Below, piece by piece: positions 17,158 through 25,867 of a stretch of 64,000 bases of DNA. The stretch's first letter is position 1; every line of letters starts with the position of its first letter. The notes beneath the pieces were generated by a model. That model saw only the letters and a list, made by a program, of their open reading frames with translations, searched no databases and had not been told where the DNA came from. The stretch is from the NCBI RefSeq assembly GCF_002967765.1, contig NZ_PUHY01000001.1, positions 310,001 through 374,000 of the forward strand, given 5' to 3'. The stretch comes from Blastopirellula marina (lineage in GTDB: Bacteria; Planctomycetota; Planctomycetia; Pirellulales; Pirellulaceae). A program made the position numbers and the translations under genes.

Positions 17158-20100
17158 TTCGCGAATGCATTCGTGCTCGTCTGACTCCATGATCGGCGGA
17201 AAGGCGCCGAACTCTGTCGCCGCGTTTGATACTGTCTTAAGTACTCTTGGTACGCACCATTTGCGGGATATTCTTTCGCCGGATAGCTCCCCATCGCCTG
17301 GTAAGGGAGAGGCTCCGAAGAGGTGCCGTAAATCGTATTCAGGTCGGCGTCCTTATCCCAGCCGACACTATGCAACACGAAATCACGTTTCCAACCGGGC
17401 GGCAGCGGCTGGTCAGGCACATCGAATGATAGAGAGATCTCGTCCCCTGATCCGATAACAACGAGCTGGTCATCGACTTCTTCGAGTAATGGCAACACAT
17501 CCCCATAGCGAGTGTAATTTCCGCTCATCGCCGGCCATTTAGGACGTGTTGAGAGTTTGGTGTAGTCGTAACGTTCTGGACCGAAGGCGGGGTGAATCAG
17601 ACACTCGGAGAAGCCACGATACGCCAGCTTGGCATCGCTCAGCTTCAATGGAATCTCTTTAACTTCGACGTTCGGCGAAGAAGTCGTCACAAACGCGGCG
17701 TCCCAGTAAATCTCAATACTGGTGCCAACTCGCAACCGGTAGCGGTCACTAGCAAATGCGTTGGTGATATCGATCGCGATCGTCTTCGTTTTGCCGCCAG
17801 GGAACCCTGTAAATGGAATGGTTTCTACCCATTGTCCGTCATCGTCCAGCGACTCGATAAATGGAGGACGAGGGGGGGCAATTGAATCGTTTTCGGCTAG
17901 GCCGACATTAATCGAAGTGTCAGAAGGATAGATCCACCCGGTCAGGAACAAGGTGATCTGCTCAGCATCCCCCAGGTCCTCAAACTCAAGTTCGATAAAG
18001 TGTGGCTCGGTAACGCCCTGCAAGATCTTCTTTTTGAAGGATTTTACGTAGTGGTCATCCTGCTTGCTTAGCAGCTGCGACACGTCTCGTCCATGTGTAT
18101 CGAGGGCAAGCTTTGGCCATATTTTTTTTTCAACGGCGTACAGTTTGTGCTGAGCAATGCTGGGCGGTCCGACTTTTTCATTCGTATACACCTCGACATT
18201 AGCCGGATGGTCGATCGCCATTAGCTGAACATGGTCAAAATAAGCGGCCTCCCATAATTCCTCGGTAATTCGAATTTCGTACTTTCCGTTTTGTTGGGAC
18301 AACATCTCACCTGGCACTTTGATATACTCCCACGGGCGATCCGGTACGATCTTGCCCTCGGCACTTTGCAGACCTATTGGTGCGGCCCAAAGCAGATCAG
18401 TTACGAATTCGAATTTCTCTCCATTCCAAGTGTAGAGGTAGGGGCACGATCCCTTCAGTGTTTGTCGCTCGGTGATTAACGTGTTGATTTCAGGCTGAAT
18501 GATGCTCTGAGGGATTCCATTGGTCCAGATTACCCGGATGGCATCGGCTTGTTTTCGATCTCCCAAACCGAAGTGCGTAATGCCTTGCCGAACAACCTGA
18601 GCTTGGTAATTCGCATCGATGCGAAGTTCCAATAGCGATCCCAGTCCGTATTGATTCACCCGCCCACTTGAACTTGCCGCACCTCCCTTGACCTGAGCAG
18701 CTAACAGCTGCACATCAATCCAGTGGTTTTGATTACCACCTTCATTCATCAACGGAAATATTGCGTCCGACGTCAGCAGCACGAGATCAAGATCGCCATC
18801 CCCATCCAGGTCGGCCTGTTTCGCCGCGATTATCTCAGCATCAAGTTTAGGCAGGGTGGTTGAGGTTTGTTCCATCCTGCCATCAGGTTCACCCCGTAGC
18901 AGTTGGCTGCCTTCCTCATCAAAGGCAAATAGGTCTTGATAACCATCGTTGTCGTAATCGAGAAGCTGCCAGTGAAGCGGGAGACTCGCGTCGGCCGACT
19001 TGGTACTCAACGGAATCACCTTTCCTGTCTTGACGGTCCGAGTTTGAGCCACGTTGAGCGTGTCTTTGTCGGCATACAGGATATCCCAACTGGCGTTGGA
19101 GTCCACGTCGATGATATCGAACATCTTGGCATGCTCAATACCGGCGATGTCTTTCGATAACGATTGCCAACGCATGCGGCGATGACGCAAGTTTTCGAAG
19201 TACCCCAGACCGGGACTTCCCTCGTACAATGCAATGATATCGAGGTCCATATCGCGGTCCCAGTCGACAGCAATCGCCTGTTTCAATTTCGCGTTGCCCT
19301 CGACGCCGCTGATTGCCTCGACCACCCATGGCTCAAAGTGGAGCCCATCGACGTTACTCCAAACCGTTGGGGTACCACTTGTCCCGATGAAAAGATCCAA
19401 GTCACCATCGTGATCAAGATCGGCTGGAACAACGATATGGACATCGGGGGTCGCGTGCTCCTGCGTGATAACGGTCAATTGCGGTTGATTGCCTCCTTGG
19501 TTCTCGATAATAGAAACGCCACTCGCACCGTAGAGGACCAAATCGAAGTCACCAGCTTGCCGAACTTCCCCTCCGGCAATTTCTATGTCACCGTCCAAGT
19601 CGACTGCCAACACCTTTGCATAGTCGCCGCTAATCTCTAACCGCACGGGCGGTGCATATCCGTCGCCTGATTCGTGCTTCAAATAAATCTCAATGGCATC
19701 TTGCTTCAGCAGCGCCAAGTCCATCGTGCCGTTTAAATCGAAGTCGACCAGCTCGAGATCTTTGACTTTCCCGCCACTGTCTATTTCAATCGTCTTGCCA
19801 GGAACATACTTCACTTCAATTCGTGGGGACGTGGTTGCCAGTGCCGCTGCGTATTTGACATAAAACTCTGGCGAAAAATCCGTTACGACAAACTCCAACG
19901 GACTACGTTCAACCATCAGCCGATCACTTTGAACCGCTTCCTCCGCCCGAGTCGCATTGCGTATCATCTGAACGGTTCGTCGCACTACGGCCCAGTTCCC
20001 CTGCCGAGCCGCGTCGCTGGCTTGAGCAAGCATGTCGTCTAAGGAAACGCCAACAAGACGTTGAACGGATGTCTCCAGCGGAGAAAACACTTCTTTAGCT

Positions 20101-20738
20101 CGGTCTAGCACATCGGCTATCTGTGGCGCTTCCTCACTTACCAAGGCCGGCATTTGCTCGAGAAGTACTGCCAGATTATCGGGTGCAAGCTTCGCTGCGT
20201 TGTTCAAGAACTCGCTTGCAGCGTCGGTATATTCAGGGCCACCTTCTTTTGCCGCTTGATAGGCCTCAAACCAGATGGCGGCACTGGATGGATCCAGTTC
20301 GGCGGCTTTTTTCCATGAAGTGAGTGCCGCCGCCAGGTCACCTCTCGCCAATTGGACGCGGGCCAGTAGGCTGAACGTCTCTGCAGACTGCGACTCAAGA
20401 TGCTGGAGTCGATCCATCCCCGCCGAGAGTTTCTCCAGCACCTCAGCATTCGGCTGACCCCCGGCATTTTGAAGCGACATTAGATGAGCAACGACCTGAT
20501 TTTGCGGACCCAATTTCTCATCAGGAAACGCTTCGGTCAGTTGAAGCCAGGATGGAAAGGTCTTGTCAGGCTGCTCCGATTCGAGGTAACCGAGCGCGAC
20601 ATTCTTCTCGCTCAATAGCGCTCGCAGTTTGGCGACATCCATCGCTGAGTGTGACAACGATTTCCAAGCCACAAGCCCCACGACAAAACTGAGAATCAGG
20701 CATCCGGCGAGAAGTAGTAGCTTCCGTGAGAATGACAT
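17154..20738 (-). CDS. Large TPR and FG-GAP/ASPIC-UnbV surface protein
   Basis: A 1194-residue protein with an N-terminal membrane anchor or signal (KLLLLAGCLILSFVVGLVAW, residues 6-25). Residues about 30-260 are TPR-like helices. Residues about 310-690 hold FG-GAP/VCBS calcium-loop repeats (DLDHDGDLDLF, DYDNDGYQDLF, DLDGDGDLDLV). An ASPIC/UnbV-type unit follows (QYGLGSLLELRIDA, then GLGDRKQADAIRVIWTNG). The last 430 residues, from CPYLYTWNGEKFEFVTDLL, are an unassigned beta-rich region. Proteins of this type are exported, probably calcium-binding, and of unknown function. It is last in a minus-strand run after the CRTAC1 gene (19-base gap), and its start matches the hydrophobic leader. Confidence 0.8.
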   Translation of the reverse strand: MSFSRKLLLLAGCLILSFVVGLVAWKSLSHSAMDVAKLRALLSEKNVALGYLESEQPDKTFPSWLQLTEAFPDEKLGPQNQVVAHLMSLQNAGGQPNAEVLEKLSAGMDRLQHLESQSAETFSLLARVQLARGDLAAALTSWKKAAELDPSSAAIWFEAYQAAKEGGPEYTDAASEFLNNAAKLAPDNLAVLLEQMPALVSEEAPQIADVLDRAKEVFSPLETSVQRLVGVSLDDMLAQASDAARQGNWAVVRRTVQMIRNATRAEEAVQSDRLMVERSPLEFVVTDFSPEFYVKYAAALATTSPRIEVKYVPGKTIEIDSGGKVKDLELVDFDLNGTMDLALLKQDAIEIYLKHESGDGYAPPVRLEISGDYAKVLAVDLDGDIEIAGGEVRQAGDFDLVLYGASGVSIIENQGGNQPQLTVITQEHATPDVHIVVPADLDHDGDLDLFIGTSGTPTVWSNVDGLHFEPWVVEAISGVEGNAKLKQAIAVDWDRDMDLDIIALYEGSPGLGYFENLRHRRMRWQSLSKDIAGIEHAKMFDIIDVDSNASWDILYADKDTLNVAQTRTVKTGKVIPLSTKSADASLPLHWQLLDYDNDGYQDLFAFDEEGSQLLRGEPDGRMEQTSTTLPKLDAEIIAAKQADLDGDGDLDLVLLTSDAIFPLMNEGGNQNHWIDVQLLAAQVKGGAASSSGRVNQYGLGSLLELRIDANYQAQVVRQGITHFGLGDRKQADAIRVIWTNGIPQSIIQPEINTLITERQTLKGSCPYLYTWNGEKFEFVTDLLWAAPIGLQSAEGKIVPDRPWEYIKVPGEMLSQQNGKYEIRITEELWEAAYFDHVQLMAIDHPANVEVYTNEKVGPPSIAQHKLYAVEKKIWPKLALDTHGRDVSQLLSKQDDHYVKSFKKKILQGVTEPHFIELEFEDLGDAEQITLFLTGWIYPSDTSINVGLAENDSIAPPRPPFIESLDDDGQWVETIPFTGFPGGKTKTIAIDITNAFASDRYRLRVGTSIEIYWDAAFVTTSSPNVEVKEIPLKLSDAKLAYRGFSECLIHPAFGPERYDYTKLSTRPKWPAMSGNYTRYGDVLPLLEEVDDQLVVIGSGDEISLSFDVPDQPLPPGWKRDFVLHSVGWDKDADLNTIYGTSSEPLPYQAMGSYPAKEYPANGAYQEYLRQYQTRRQSSAPFRRSWSQTSTNAFAN

Positions 20739-20757
20739 GGGGCAAAGCGATGCTTTT

Positions 20758-22617
20758 TTAGGAAGATTTGGAGATCGTATGCGATTGATTGACTTCGACC
20801 GGCGAAATTTCTTGTACCGTCCCGTCGGGCCATGTCACTTTGATCGACTCGATGGTGTCTGATTTACCAAGTCCAAATGTCAGTGGAAGTTCGACCTGGC
20901 TTAGATAGCTGCGTGTGGGCATGACTTGGCGTCGCATGGTTTGCCCGCCAGCGGAAAGCTCGACAATCGCTCCTAAGGCACCTGTATTCCCGTTGCCGCC
21001 GTCGAGCGTTATCCGCACCCAGTTCTCACCCAGATCAAGGTCGTTACGAAGCAACCGCGGAGGCCCGCCAAGGCCAGCGATGACCACATCTAGGTCGCCA
21101 TCATTATCGATATCCGCGAAAGCCGATCCACGCCCAACCATCGGCTTTACGAGATCGCTGCCACATTTTTCCTCAGGGACCGGAACGAACTCCGTTGCCT
21201 GTTCAGCACCGCAGTTTCGAAACAACTGTGGTGGCTGTTCGTAGTGCTGACTTTCCTGAACACGATGGATATCACGCTCCAAGTGTCCGTTGGACGCCAT
21301 TAGGTCAAGCCGACCGTCGTTGTCGTAATCGAAAAAGAAGACGCCAAAGGTCAGGAGCAACCGAGTTTGCGGACCAAGGCCAGTGGCAACCGCCTCGTCA
21401 GCGAACAACATTCCACTTTCGTCAGCGACATAGAGTGCCGTCATTTCGTTTGAGAAGTTTCCGATCACGACGCCGGGGTCGTTGGTATTTCGGAACGTTC
21501 CAATGTCGATTCCCATCGCACCACGGGCGTTGCCGCTATCGTCAAACGCAATCCCCGACAGGCTGCCTTGCTCTTTGAAAGTTCCATCTCCCTGATTGCG
21601 AAACAACATATTCTGTACGGTGTCGTTGGCCACAATCATGTCGATCCAGCCATCCCTGTCTAGGTCGGTCATGACAACGCCCAACGACTTTGCCAGAGGC
21701 ACTTTATTTACAGGATCACGAACTTGCAGACCAGCTTGCTCGGCGACTTCTTTGAAGCTTCCATCTCCCTGATTTTGGAAGAGATAGGGAAACATACCGC
21801 CGAAGTTCTGTGGTCGACCGTAGGCGCGTGCCCCGCCCGTTAATTGGAAGTTTTGGCTGATGTCATATTGCCGATTCCACTCAAGATAGTTGCAAACAAA
21901 CAAGTCTAAGTCGCCGTCGTTGTCGTAATCCAGCCAACCGCAACTTGTGCCCCAAGCATCTTCCGCTCCAGCGACACCCACCGATTCCGCCACTTCCTCA
22001 AACTTACCGTTGCCAAGATTACGGAATAGGTAGTTTCTGCCTACCGCCGTAAGATAGACATCTGGAAGAGAATCTCCATCGTAGTCTCCAACGGCCAATC
22101 CCATGCCGTAGCACTCGACGTCCAGTCCTGAACCAGCAGTGACGTTGGTGAATTTGCCAGTGCCATCATTCTCGTAAAGACCCTGATAACTTGGCTTGTG
22201 GTCGTCCCCACGATTCCACGGCCAGACACAACCGTTACTCAGCAATAGGTCCTGATCGCCATCATTATCAAAATCGAAGAAAGCACAGCCGCCTCCCATC
22301 GTTTCTGGCAATAACTTCTGTTCGGAAAAACCATTCTCGTGGACAAAGTCGATCCCTGCCTCTTTCGTAACATCGGTGAAAAACACCTCAGGGATCTCGA
22401 CGGGAATCGACTGGCGAACTTCAACGCTACTCAGCTTTGATTCGACCGCCGGGGGAAGTGTTTCTTTTGGCAGGAGAAAATAGGCTGCGACGATTCCAGT
22501 AATGACCAATCCAACAATGACGGCCAGAGACCAACGGAGCGCCTGCCCGATGACTTGATCATCCTGATCGAGCTCGGGGTCGTCCATCGAGATGTTAGCT
22601 TGCGGGTCGTTGGTCAT
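20758..22617 (-). CDS. Membrane-anchored CRTAC1 (FG-GAP/ASPIC-UnbV) protein
   Basis: A 619-residue CRTAC1-family protein. It has a short cytoplasmic N-terminus, one membrane helix (about 27-48, LAVIVGLVITGIVAAYFLLP), then a seven-bladed-propeller-like FG-GAP region with many DxDxDG calcium loops (DFDNDGDQDLL, DYDGDSLPDVY, DYDNDGDLDLF, DIDNDGDLDVV). A C-terminal ASPIC/UnbV domain follows (NTGALGAIVELSAGG, then GLGKSDTIESIKVTWPDG). Unlike the two lipoprotein paralogues further upstream, it is tethered by a helix. Its ATG overlaps the stop of the five-heme cytochrome gene (ATGA), implying coupled synthesis and perhaps a shared complex. Enzymatic role unknown. Confidence 0.85.
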   Translation of the reverse strand: MTNDPQANISMDDPELDQDDQVIGQALRWSLAVIVGLVITGIVAAYFLLPKETLPPAVESKLSSVEVRQSIPVEIPEVFFTDVTKEAGIDFVHENGFSEQKLLPETMGGGCAFFDFDNDGDQDLLLSNGCVWPWNRGDDHKPSYQGLYENDGTGKFTNVTAGSGLDVECYGMGLAVGDYDGDSLPDVYLTAVGRNYLFRNLGNGKFEEVAESVGVAGAEDAWGTSCGWLDYDNDGDLDLFVCNYLEWNRQYDISQNFQLTGGARAYGRPQNFGGMFPYLFQNQGDGSFKEVAEQAGLQVRDPVNKVPLAKSLGVVMTDLDRDGWIDMIVANDTVQNMLFRNQGDGTFKEQGSLSGIAFDDSGNARGAMGIDIGTFRNTNDPGVVIGNFSNEMTALYVADESGMLFADEAVATGLGPQTRLLLTFGVFFFDYDNDGRLDLMASNGHLERDIHRVQESQHYEQPPQLFRNCGAEQATEFVPVPEEKCGSDLVKPMVGRGSAFADIDNDGDLDVVIAGLGGPPRLLRNDLDLGENWVRITLDGGNGNTGALGAIVELSAGGQTMRRQVMPTRSYLSQVELPLTFGLGKSDTIESIKVTWPDGTVQEISPVEVNQSHTISKSS

Positions 22618-25493
22618 TCCGACTTTTCTCCCTCATTTGAATCTGATTTCACTTCAGCTTTCTCGGAAGTTGGATCCTTCTTACGTTGCAGCGGATATTT
22701 CGTTACTTCTTCCGATACATCATTTGCCGCCGGGTACTTTTCGCGGGCCAAGCGAACGGCGTTACCTTGTGCCGTATCATCTGACTTGTAGCGTTCATGC
22801 ATTTCGGCATGGTGCTGAGCTTCCTCTGGCTCGTCCAGCGCTGCGTAGACTCGCTGCAAATTATAATGAGCCGTCACATTTTCGGAATCGATCTCTAGGG
22901 CGCGATGGAAGTATTCTGCCGCTTCATGCAAGTAAGCAATTCCTTCCTCTTCTTTCCCTTGTCGACGACGCTGATTTCCCAAATCGTACAGCGATTGTCC
23001 CAGCAGATTGAGAACTACGTAATCCTTGCTGAAGTCAAATCCACGACGCACCATCTCGGGGGTCCGTCCGTCAACTACGCTTTTCAGATTGTTGATTGCT
23101 GCCGGGAGATTACCTTGCTCCCGATTGACCATACCGCTGAGCCATGCCCAGGTCCATTCAGGATAGTTCTTCTCGTCAGAGAATTCCTTAGCGCGTTGCA
23201 AAGCTGCCACAGCGTCGTCAAGCCGACCTTCTGCCGAATACGTTCTTGCCAGATTCATCGGTCCGTCCCAACGATTCAACTTCTCTACTTCCTTGAAGGC
23301 AGCCTCTGCTTGACGCAGTTGCTTCTTGCCAGAGATCAGCAGACCAATTCCGTAATCATTCCAACGTTTCCACAGATCGAATTTCGGAATTGGATTGGTG
23401 ACTTTGACATTCGATCCTTCCACGGCAAAGGTCATGGTATCCGTCGCTAACGTTGTGATCGGGAGATCGTTAACATAAGTACCATTCTTCTCTTCGCCTC
23501 GAATCTTAGCACCAAGTTCCTGGTTGGATTTGGCGACAAACTCCATGTATTCCTGATCGAACTTGCGATACTTCAGTTTAGCTTCAACGGTCACTGGACC
23601 GTCGACGTCCTCAGGCAACGTGAATTCATAGTGAACTGTATCAGCAGCGCCGGGTGGAATCTGGTTGTTATAGAGCGGCGTGAAGATATCTTGCGCGTTT
23701 CGGCGGTTAATGCGATTGCCATACTTGTCTAGCATGAACACATTCACTCGGTGTGCCCAAGGATCAACTTCGTTGCCACGTTCTGGGTCGATGTCACCAC
23801 TCTGACCGATAATCCGATCACCCGACTTCACAATCACTTCTAACCAAATCTCGTTGGAATCGACTGTCCCTTGCGTGAAGTGATGGCCTAATTTCAGTGT
23901 ACGAATCACAACATCCAACAGATACTTTTGTCCTGGGACCAATTCCGGCGATTCCGGGCGAAGCGGAGCGATCAGCGGAGAATCGATTTCGCCACCTGGA
24001 TGTAGCCCAAAAATATCGACGCGAGTCACGTCCTCCAGGAACTTCTGATGTGCGGCGGTGACATCGGGTTTGTCACGCATCCAGGATATACCGGTGTTCG
24101 CCGAAGGGAAGAGATGGTCGTGGACTTTCAAGATGCCCGAACCATCGAAGTCTTTCGCTCCGAAGTCGTTCGACGCTTCAAGTGGCATGTGACACCCATT
24201 GCAATTTACTTGGGCGGTTTCTGGGTAATAGAAACTGCGACTTCCGTGTCCCGAAACACCGCTGATCAGGTAAGAATCGTAGTGATTCTGACCGCGGAGG
24301 AAATCTTTATAGTGCGTCACTTCCGCGGGCAGATGCACTTTATGGCACGTGGAACAGAATTCAGCCGTCTTATGAAGCGGTTTGAGGAATGTTTGCTTGT
24401 GGAACTCTGGCTTGGCTTTAACCAACTGCCGATTGATCCACTGCAACGCTGGGTTCTCGCTGTAAGCGAATGGATACTGAAGCGGTTCCTCAATCGTGTA
24501 GTCGGCATTACCACGATTACTGTTCACGTTCGTGATCGCGTGGCACACCGTGCACGTAATCCCAGCTTGGCCGGTCGGATCGGTCAGCATCTCGAAGTTC
24601 GGGTCGTCGAACTTTCCACTGAAGAAAGGAACTGGATCGTGGCAGCCCGCACACCAGCGTGAGGCTTGAACTGAGCCGTCACGCTTGAGTGAAACCTGGC
24701 GGGTCTCGTTTACACTTGCCAAATAGGCTGGATTGTTGAAGGAACTGAACCGATGCACACTGTCTTTCCAACCGTTGTGTACATCTTCGTGGCACTGTTT
24801 ACAGTACTGATCGTTCATCATGGCTCGGGCGGGGATAAAATCGCCAGAAGTTGTTCGTGCCAGAGATGGCGAGAAGTATTGTAGACCAGATTCCGGGCCG
24901 ACTGCGTTCCAGCGCCGCGGATCTTCACGATGCATCACGGTCATCACTAGGAGCATTACGGCGACAACGCCGACGTAGCCCAGACCAATCTTCCATTTTA
25001 TCTTTGGTCCCGCCAGGCGATGCAACCAATACAGCCACACGGCGGTCAGTGGCACGATCACATGCAACCAATAGACAACGCTTCGTACGGCTGGCTGTTT
25101 CAAATCGAAACCACTAACGCGAGTCAACAAGACCCCAGTGACAAGCACGATTATCCCAGCGGCAAGCAATGCGTAGCCGATTCGAATTGCACGAATCTTC
25201 TTTCGTTTTCTCGTGGCGTACCAATGAACACCACCGAAAACGAGAAAGGGCACGATAAGCAGGAATCCCAGTATCAGATGCCCTAGGAACATGTACTGAT
25301 AAAAATAGTTCTGATAGGCATGCCCAGAGAACCATTCCATGGCTGTGATCGATGCCAGGTAGGCTGAGTTCGCAAAAAGAATGGCGACGATCGCCAAGAC
25401 AATATTCAGAAGTATCCGCAGACGTGGACTAACGGCTCGCGCGGCTTTTGGTTTACTCGCGGCTTTAGCCAGTAGATCTTGCTTGGCTTCCAT
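22614..25493 (-). CDS. Membrane five-heme cytochrome c with C-terminal TPR domain
   Basis: A 959-residue protein with three parts. Residues about 25-190 hold four or five membrane helices carrying several histidines (HLILGF, HWYA, YWLHVIVPLTAVWLYWLH), possibly a b-type heme or quinone module. Residues about 230-440 hold five CxxCH sites (CKQCH, CAGCH, CTVCH, CSTCH, CNGCH), so five covalent hemes outside the membrane, like nitrite-reductase/c554-related cytochromes. Residues about 690-910 are TPR repeats, after a beta-rich segment. The C-terminal 50 residues are charged. It may be a quinol-linked electron-transfer hub to an extracellular partner (inference). It is coupled by ATGA overlap to the CRTAC1 gene. 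I do not recognise a named enzyme. Confidence 0.85.
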   Translation of the reverse strand: MEAKQDLLAKAASKPKAARAVSPRLRILLNIVLAIVAILFANSAYLASITAMEWFSGHAYQNYFYQYMFLGHLILGFLLIVPFLVFGGVHWYATRKRKKIRAIRIGYALLAAGIIVLVTGVLLTRVSGFDLKQPAVRSVVYWLHVIVPLTAVWLYWLHRLAGPKIKWKIGLGYVGVVAVMLLVMTVMHREDPRRWNAVGPESGLQYFSPSLARTTSGDFIPARAMMNDQYCKQCHEDVHNGWKDSVHRFSSFNNPAYLASVNETRQVSLKRDGSVQASRWCAGCHDPVPFFSGKFDDPNFEMLTDPTGQAGITCTVCHAITNVNSNRGNADYTIEEPLQYPFAYSENPALQWINRQLVKAKPEFHKQTFLKPLHKTAEFCSTCHKVHLPAEVTHYKDFLRGQNHYDSYLISGVSGHGSRSFYYPETAQVNCNGCHMPLEASNDFGAKDFDGSGILKVHDHLFPSANTGISWMRDKPDVTAAHQKFLEDVTRVDIFGLHPGGEIDSPLIAPLRPESPELVPGQKYLLDVVIRTLKLGHHFTQGTVDSNEIWLEVIVKSGDRIIGQSGDIDPERGNEVDPWAHRVNVFMLDKYGNRINRRNAQDIFTPLYNNQIPPGAADTVHYEFTLPEDVDGPVTVEAKLKYRKFDQEYMEFVAKSNQELGAKIRGEEKNGTYVNDLPITTLATDTMTFAVEGSNVKVTNPIPKFDLWKRWNDYGIGLLISGKKQLRQAEAAFKEVEKLNRWDGPMNLARTYSAEGRLDDAVAALQRAKEFSDEKNYPEWTWAWLSGMVNREQGNLPAAINNLKSVVDGRTPEMVRRGFDFSKDYVVLNLLGQSLYDLGNQRRRQGKEEEGIAYLHEAAEYFHRALEIDSENVTAHYNLQRVYAALDEPEEAQHHAEMHERYKSDDTAQGNAVRLAREKYPAANDVSEEVTKYPLQRKKDPTSEKAEVKSDSNEGEKSE

Positions 25494-25867
25494 AGGGCAT
25501 CAATCGAACGGTTGTTGGAGTGCGAAAAGATTGGACAATGCAACCTCGGTCGTTTCGTTGGATTCAACGTTGTGTGGCACATCCGGTTGACCTTACGACA
25601 GCTGCCATGCGACCACGACCCGGCGTACACCATCAAAAAGTAGAATCGGGAATTCGCTACCGCTTACCGATTCCCGCGATACTCTCGCAACTAGGCCTGG
25701 ATAGTTTGCTACCCAGACATACCTAAAGAGGGTGGCTTAATGAAAGGACGAGGAGTGAAAAGTCATGCTTTATTCTCACCCCAGCGCCTAGTTTTTAAAA
25801 GAGGCTTTCTCTGTTTCTTACCTGATCTAGCGTAACGTATAATCGTTAAATACGGCAGATTTGCCGG
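25494..25867. other. 374-base gap: upstream region of the five-heme cytochrome operon
   Basis: No gene is supported. It should hold the minus-strand promoter of the cytochrome gene (start 25493) and the end of the preceding CRTAC1 transcript. An inverted repeat CGGGAAT (25647-25653) / ATTCCCG (25670-25676) with a 16-base spacer may be an operator or a small stem. A short stem directly after the CRTAC1 stop is listed separately. Confidence 0.5.
25841..25867 (-). terminator. Weak putative terminator after CRTAC1 lipoprotein gene
   Basis: Read on the minus strand, CGGCA (25866-25862) and TGCCG (25857-25853) form a five-base-pair stem with an AATC loop immediately after the stop codon. It is followed by the T-rich TATTTAACGATT. 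The stem is short, so the call is tentative. Confidence 0.35.
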
